Part shown: positions 22,411 to 24,749 of the stretch, in pieces
How the letters are laid out: the number at the start of each line of letters is the position of its first letter
Position numbering within the stretch: the first letter of the stretch is position 1
Assembly (NCBI GenBank): GCA_030016465.1
Contig: JASEJL010000007.1
Span: 1 to 24,749, forward strand
DNA length: 24,749 nt
Origin: Patescibacteria group bacterium
GTDB lineage: Bacteria > Patescibacteriota > Minisyncoccia > Minisyncoccales > DG-74-1
Direction of reading: 5' to 3'
Notes under the pieces: generated by a model
What the model was told of the DNA's origin: nothing
The model's input: the letters and a program-made list of their open reading frames with translations, nothing else
The model's database searches: none
Translations under genes and position numbers: made by a program

Positions 22411-23398
22411 ACTTCTTAAAAAAATTTTATTAATCCTCTTAATTATAATTTTACTTTTTCTTGGATATTTTTTTGTTGGTATTCCTCCAGAGGCAGAAAA
22501 AATTATTTGGGGAGTTAATTTTTCTCAAAAACATACTCAGTTTTTAGGCCTTGATTGGCAAAAAACTTATTTGGCTTTACTTGATGACCTTGGGACAAAA
22601 AATTTGAAAGTGGCCGTCCACTGGGATTTGCTTGAGCCTGCAAAAGGAGAATATAATTTTGAAGATTTAGACTGGCAGATTGAAAAAGCTGAAGAAAAAG
22701 GCGTTAAGCTTCTTTTAGTGATTGGTATGAAAAGTGGGCGCTGGCCAGAGTGTCATATTCCTCTTTGGGCGAAAAATTTATCAAAAGAAGAACAACAAAA
22801 AGAGATTTTAGAAATGATTGAAAAAATTATTTTAAGATATAGAGATTCACCATCTATTAACTACTGGCAAGTAGAGAATGAGCCTTTTTTTCCTTTTGGG
22901 GAATGTCCTTGGGTTGATAAGAAATTTTTGAAAAAAGAAATCGAATTGGTGAAATCACTTGATTTTCAAAAAAGACCTATCTTAATATCAGATAGTGGAG
23001 AGGGATCATTTTGGATAAAAGCCGCCAGATTTGGTGATATAGTTGGTACAACAATGTATGAAAAAATCTGGTTTAGACAATTAGGTTTTTACATTCACTA
23101 CCCTTTCCCACCAACTTTTTATTGGCGAAAGGCTCAAATTATCAAAAAATTTTTTGGTAAAAAAGTAATTTGTATTGAGCTCCAGGCAGAACCCTGGGGA
23201 CCTGCTTTGCTTTATGACTTACCTTTGGAAGAACAAAAAAAGACAATGAATTTGGAACAATTCAAAAATAATATAGAATTTGCTAAAAAAACCGGCCTCA
23301 AAGAATTTTATTTATGGGGGGCTGAATGGTGGTACTGGTTGAAAATAAAACAAAATCAACCAGAAATTTGGGAGGAAGTCAAAAAATTATTTTACTAA
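22403..23398 (+). CDS. Membrane-anchored clan GH-A glycoside hydrolase-like protein
   Basis: A 331-residue protein. An N-terminal signal anchor (about residues 6-26) is followed by a TIM-barrel of the GH5/GH39/GH42 type. LEPAKGEYNFEDLDWQIEKA (78-97) is the usual β2 region. The acid/base glutamate is E160 in VENEP, and the nucleophile is likely E259 in CIELQAEPW. A WGAEWWYW segment lies at the last strand. Both catalytic positions appear intact. The family within the clan is not clear. It should act outside the membrane on a glycan, perhaps the cell's own envelope or a host polymer. Coupled to the MFS gene by overlap. Confidence 0.75.
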   Translation: MNKLLKKILLILLIIILLFLGYFFVGIPPEAEKIIWGVNFSQKHTQFLGLDWQKTYLALLDDLGTKNLKVAVHWDLLEPAKGEYNFEDLDWQIEKAEEKGVKLLLVIGMKSGRWPECHIPLWAKNLSKEEQQKEILEMIEKIILRYRDSPSINYWQVENEPFFPFGECPWVDKKFLKKEIELVKSLDFQKRPILISDSGEGSFWIKAARFGDIVGTTMYEKIWFRQLGFYIHYPFPPTFYWRKAQIIKKFFGKKVICIELQAEPWGPALLYDLPLEEQKKTMNLEQFKNNIEFAKKTGLKEFYLWGAEWWYWLKIKQNQPEIWEEVKKLFY

Positions 23399-23399
23399 T

Positions 23400-24092
23400 A
23401 TGTTATCAATAATCATTCCGGCTTTAAACGAAGAAAAATATCTTCCTTTGTTGCTTAAAGAGATTAAAAAGCAAAATTTTGCTGATGATTTAGAAATAAT
23501 TGTCGCTGATGCCAGTTCAAGTGACAGGACGGTTGAGATTGCCAAGAGTTTTGGCTGTAAAGTTGTTGCCGGCGGTTCGCCGGCTAAAGGCAGAAATGAA
23601 GGAGCAAAAATTGCTCAAGGTGATATTTTCTTATTTATGGATGCTGATAATATTTATTTGCCGGAAAATTTTTTAAAGAATCTCTTAGAAGAATTTGAAA
23701 AAAGAAAATTAGATGTTGCCTCTTTTCCTATTTATCCTAAAGGAAATGGCTTTGATAAGGTTATTTATAAAATTTATAACAGCTTTGTTCAGTTAACTCA
23801 ACGATTTTCAGCCTATGCCACCAATTCGGTTCTGGTTAGAAAAAACATTCATCAGAAAATCGGCGGATTTGATGAAGAAATAAAAATAGCTGAAGACCAT
23901 TTCTATGTCAAAACGGCCAGAAAATTCGGGAAATTCGGTTTTATTAAAACGACGCAGCCCGTCTTAACTTCGCCCCGGCGTTTTGAAAAAGATGGCAGAT
24001 TGAAAACTTATTTCAAATATCTAATAGCTGGAATCTATATGTTGTTTTTTGGGCCAATAAAAAAAGATATCTTTAAATACTGGTTAAGATAG
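23400..24092 (+). CDS. Family 2 glycosyltransferase
   Basis: A 230-residue GT-A enzyme. The opening LSIIIPALNEEKYLPLLL is the standard GT2 nucleotide-binding start, VADASSSDRT the second motif, and DAD (in FLFMDADN) the metal-binding DxD. The acceptor-side segment (GGFDEEIKIAEDHFYV) carries the ED of the catalytic region. A short hydrophobic C-terminal stretch (AGIYMLFFGPI) may touch the membrane. It starts one base after the previous stop and closes the cluster. Sugar and acceptor are unknown. Confidence 0.88.
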   Translation: MLSIIIPALNEEKYLPLLLKEIKKQNFADDLEIIVADASSSDRTVEIAKSFGCKVVAGGSPAKGRNEGAKIAQGDIFLFMDADNIYLPENFLKNLLEEFEKRKLDVASFPIYPKGNGFDKVIYKIYNSFVQLTQRFSAYATNSVLVRKNIHQKIGGFDEEIKIAEDHFYVKTARKFGKFGFIKTTQPVLTSPRRFEKDGRLKTYFKYLIAGIYMLFFGPIKKDIFKYWLR

Positions 24093-24132
24093 GTCCATTT
24101 TCTTGCGAACTTCAGCCATAGTTGATTGGATA

Positions 24133-24255
24133 ATGATTATTTTATCGTCTCGGAATTTCAATACACCTTTTGATAAAGGCGCTGCTCAAAGGGAGATTGT
24201 GGAGGAGCGAGAGGATGTCTATCTAGCTTCCCGACCTCTTTATTTTAAAAAATAA
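24133..24255 (+). other. Short uncertain ORF (40 codons)
   Basis: The frame starts MIILSSRNFNTPFDK and ends SRPLYFKK. It is open upstream as well. I see no family match and no ribosome site, and its end overlaps a hairpin. It could be a fragment or chance. The whole 24093-24568 stretch holds no convincing intact gene. Confidence 0.2.
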
Positions 24256-24259
24256 AGAG
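24236..24259 (+). terminator. A/T-rich hairpin after the glycan cluster
   Basis: A 9-bp stem (24236-24244 with 24251-24259) with a 6-base loop, about 145 bases past the last glycosyltransferase. It lacks a clear T-run, so it is a weak terminator candidate. Confidence 0.3.
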
Positions 24260-24264
24260 CTATT

Positions 24265-24433
24265 ATGAAATTAGTTAAGATTAGAAAGCCAGCTTGCTGA
24301 AAAAAAATTAGAAATAATAGAATTAAAAAACAAGATTTCTGAGCTAGAAGAGAAATTAAAAAGAAAAAAAGAAAATCTAAAGAAAATGCTCAATTCAAAT
24401 TTTTGGGCAAATTATTTTAAGATAATAAGATAA
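24265..24433 (+). pseudogene. Possible frameshifted coiled-coil protein
   Basis: ATG 24265 reads MKLVK and then stops. Skipping one base near 24280 gives a continuous Leu/Lys/Glu heptad protein (LESQLAEKKLEIIELK, then ISELEEKLKRKKENL), ending at TAA 24431-24433. It is about 55 residues and of unknown function. The heptad spacing makes chance less likely, but the start is unsupported. Confidence 0.3.
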
Positions 24434-24477
24434 TAAATGAGAGTGTTGAACAATTCGCTTTTTGACTGACACTTTGG

Positions 24478-24532
24478 TATCAAAGTTGAAAATTAGCAAC
24501 AACTCAGCTGCTTTTCTGCTTCAACTCTGATA
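24478..24532. repeat. Inverted repeat at the end of the transposase element
   Basis: Arms of 13 bases (24478-24490 with 24520-24532, one mismatch) enclose a 29-base loop, 37 bases beyond the transposase stop. It may be part of the insertion-sequence end or a transcription stop. Confidence 0.45.
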
Positions 24533-24568
24533 TCAGGGTAGCAGTTTGGAGGTATTTATCTTTAGGTT

Positions 24569-24749
24569 TTAATGATCTCTTAGGCTTGTTGAAGACAATA
24601 TTGAGGATTTTGGAAAGTTAAAAAGACAATTCTTTTTACAATTAAGGCAGATACCAGTAAGATAAGCCTGGATTTCGGTTTTAAATCTTCCCAACCATCT
24701 ACATTTTCCTAATCTTTGATTTTCCATGGCATCAGCGAATCTTCTCTCA
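24569..24749 (-). mobile_element. C-terminus of a DDE transposase (IS1182/IS5-like), partial
   Basis: The minus strand enters from the window edge and ends at TAA (24569-24571) after 60 codons. ERRFADAMENQRLGKCRW, then GRFKTEIQAYLTGICLNCKK, matches the conserved end of DDE transposases. In that family E begins ER.FADAKENHGL and RWRGL..V.IQA follows. The catalytic Asp residues lie outside the window. The tail after CLNCKK is divergent. Family assignment between IS1182 and IS5 groups needs the rest. Confidence 0.75.

Noticed and set aside
1..24749. Alternative genetic code with TGA as glycine
   Set aside because: Several well-supported genes end in TGA (pilN, the receiver gene, the glycosyltransferase at 21328), and reading through them would run into the next gene.
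1..24749. tRNA or rRNA genes
   Set aside because: I saw no cloverleaf with a T-loop sequence and no rRNA-like stretch in the gaps.

Overview
The window is AT-rich and gene-dense. Genes are short, many overlap by 4-14 bases, and Shine-Dalgarno sequences are mostly weak or absent. TGA is used as an ordinary stop. A type IV pilus (T4P) locus without any visible outer-membrane secretin, a ComEC lacking its hydrolase domain, a membrane-anchored PaaX-like protein and a decayed GxxExxY gene together point to a Candidate Phyla Radiation bacterium (Patescibacteria, probably Parcubacteria-like). This is inferred from gene content and style; no marker gene was compared.

Layout. (1) 1-953: a palindrome, a terminator and comFC on the minus strand. 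(2) 963-14387: a T4P/competence-pseudopilus locus on the plus strand: pilM, a structured gap, pilN, pilO, a small PilP-like protein, pilB, a lone receiver protein, pilT, pilC, two pilins behind their own promoter, pilD, and a set of minor pseudopilins plus a PilX-like protein. Two insertions interrupt it. One is a decayed GxxExxY gene bracketed by 43-bp inverted repeats between pilT and pilC. The other is a broken tnpB that abuts the last ~49 codons of a second, lost pilD. (3) 14390-19148: ligA, a RodA/FtsW-type SEDS protein and comEC. (4) 19159-19925: a PaaX-like gene on the minus strand, bracketed by copies of a ~38-bp palindrome that form 36-bp perfect inverted repeats. (5) 19982-24092: an envelope-glycan group (GT-B glycosyltransferase, MFS transporter, anchored TIM-barrel glycoside hydrolase, GT2 glycosyltransferase). 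(6) 24093-24749: a decayed stretch ending in the C-terminus of a DDE transposase that runs off the window.

How the genes fit together. PilM/N/O and the PilP-like protein would form the inner-membrane platform. PilC with PilB (extension) and PilT (retraction) is the motor, and PilD matures the pilins and pseudopilins. ComEC and ComF fit DNA uptake by the same machine, as expected for an organism that scavenges nucleotides and DNA. The lone receiver between pilB and pilT may couple a signal to the motor (inference).

The most unusual signals are structural: two single-gene cassettes bracketed by inverted repeats; heptanucleotide tandem repeats at many sites, several of them inside genes; a pseudopilin with two prepilin-type cleavage motifs; a tnpB that lost its zinc ribbon; and a vestigial pilD still coupled by ATGA to the pseudopilin operon.
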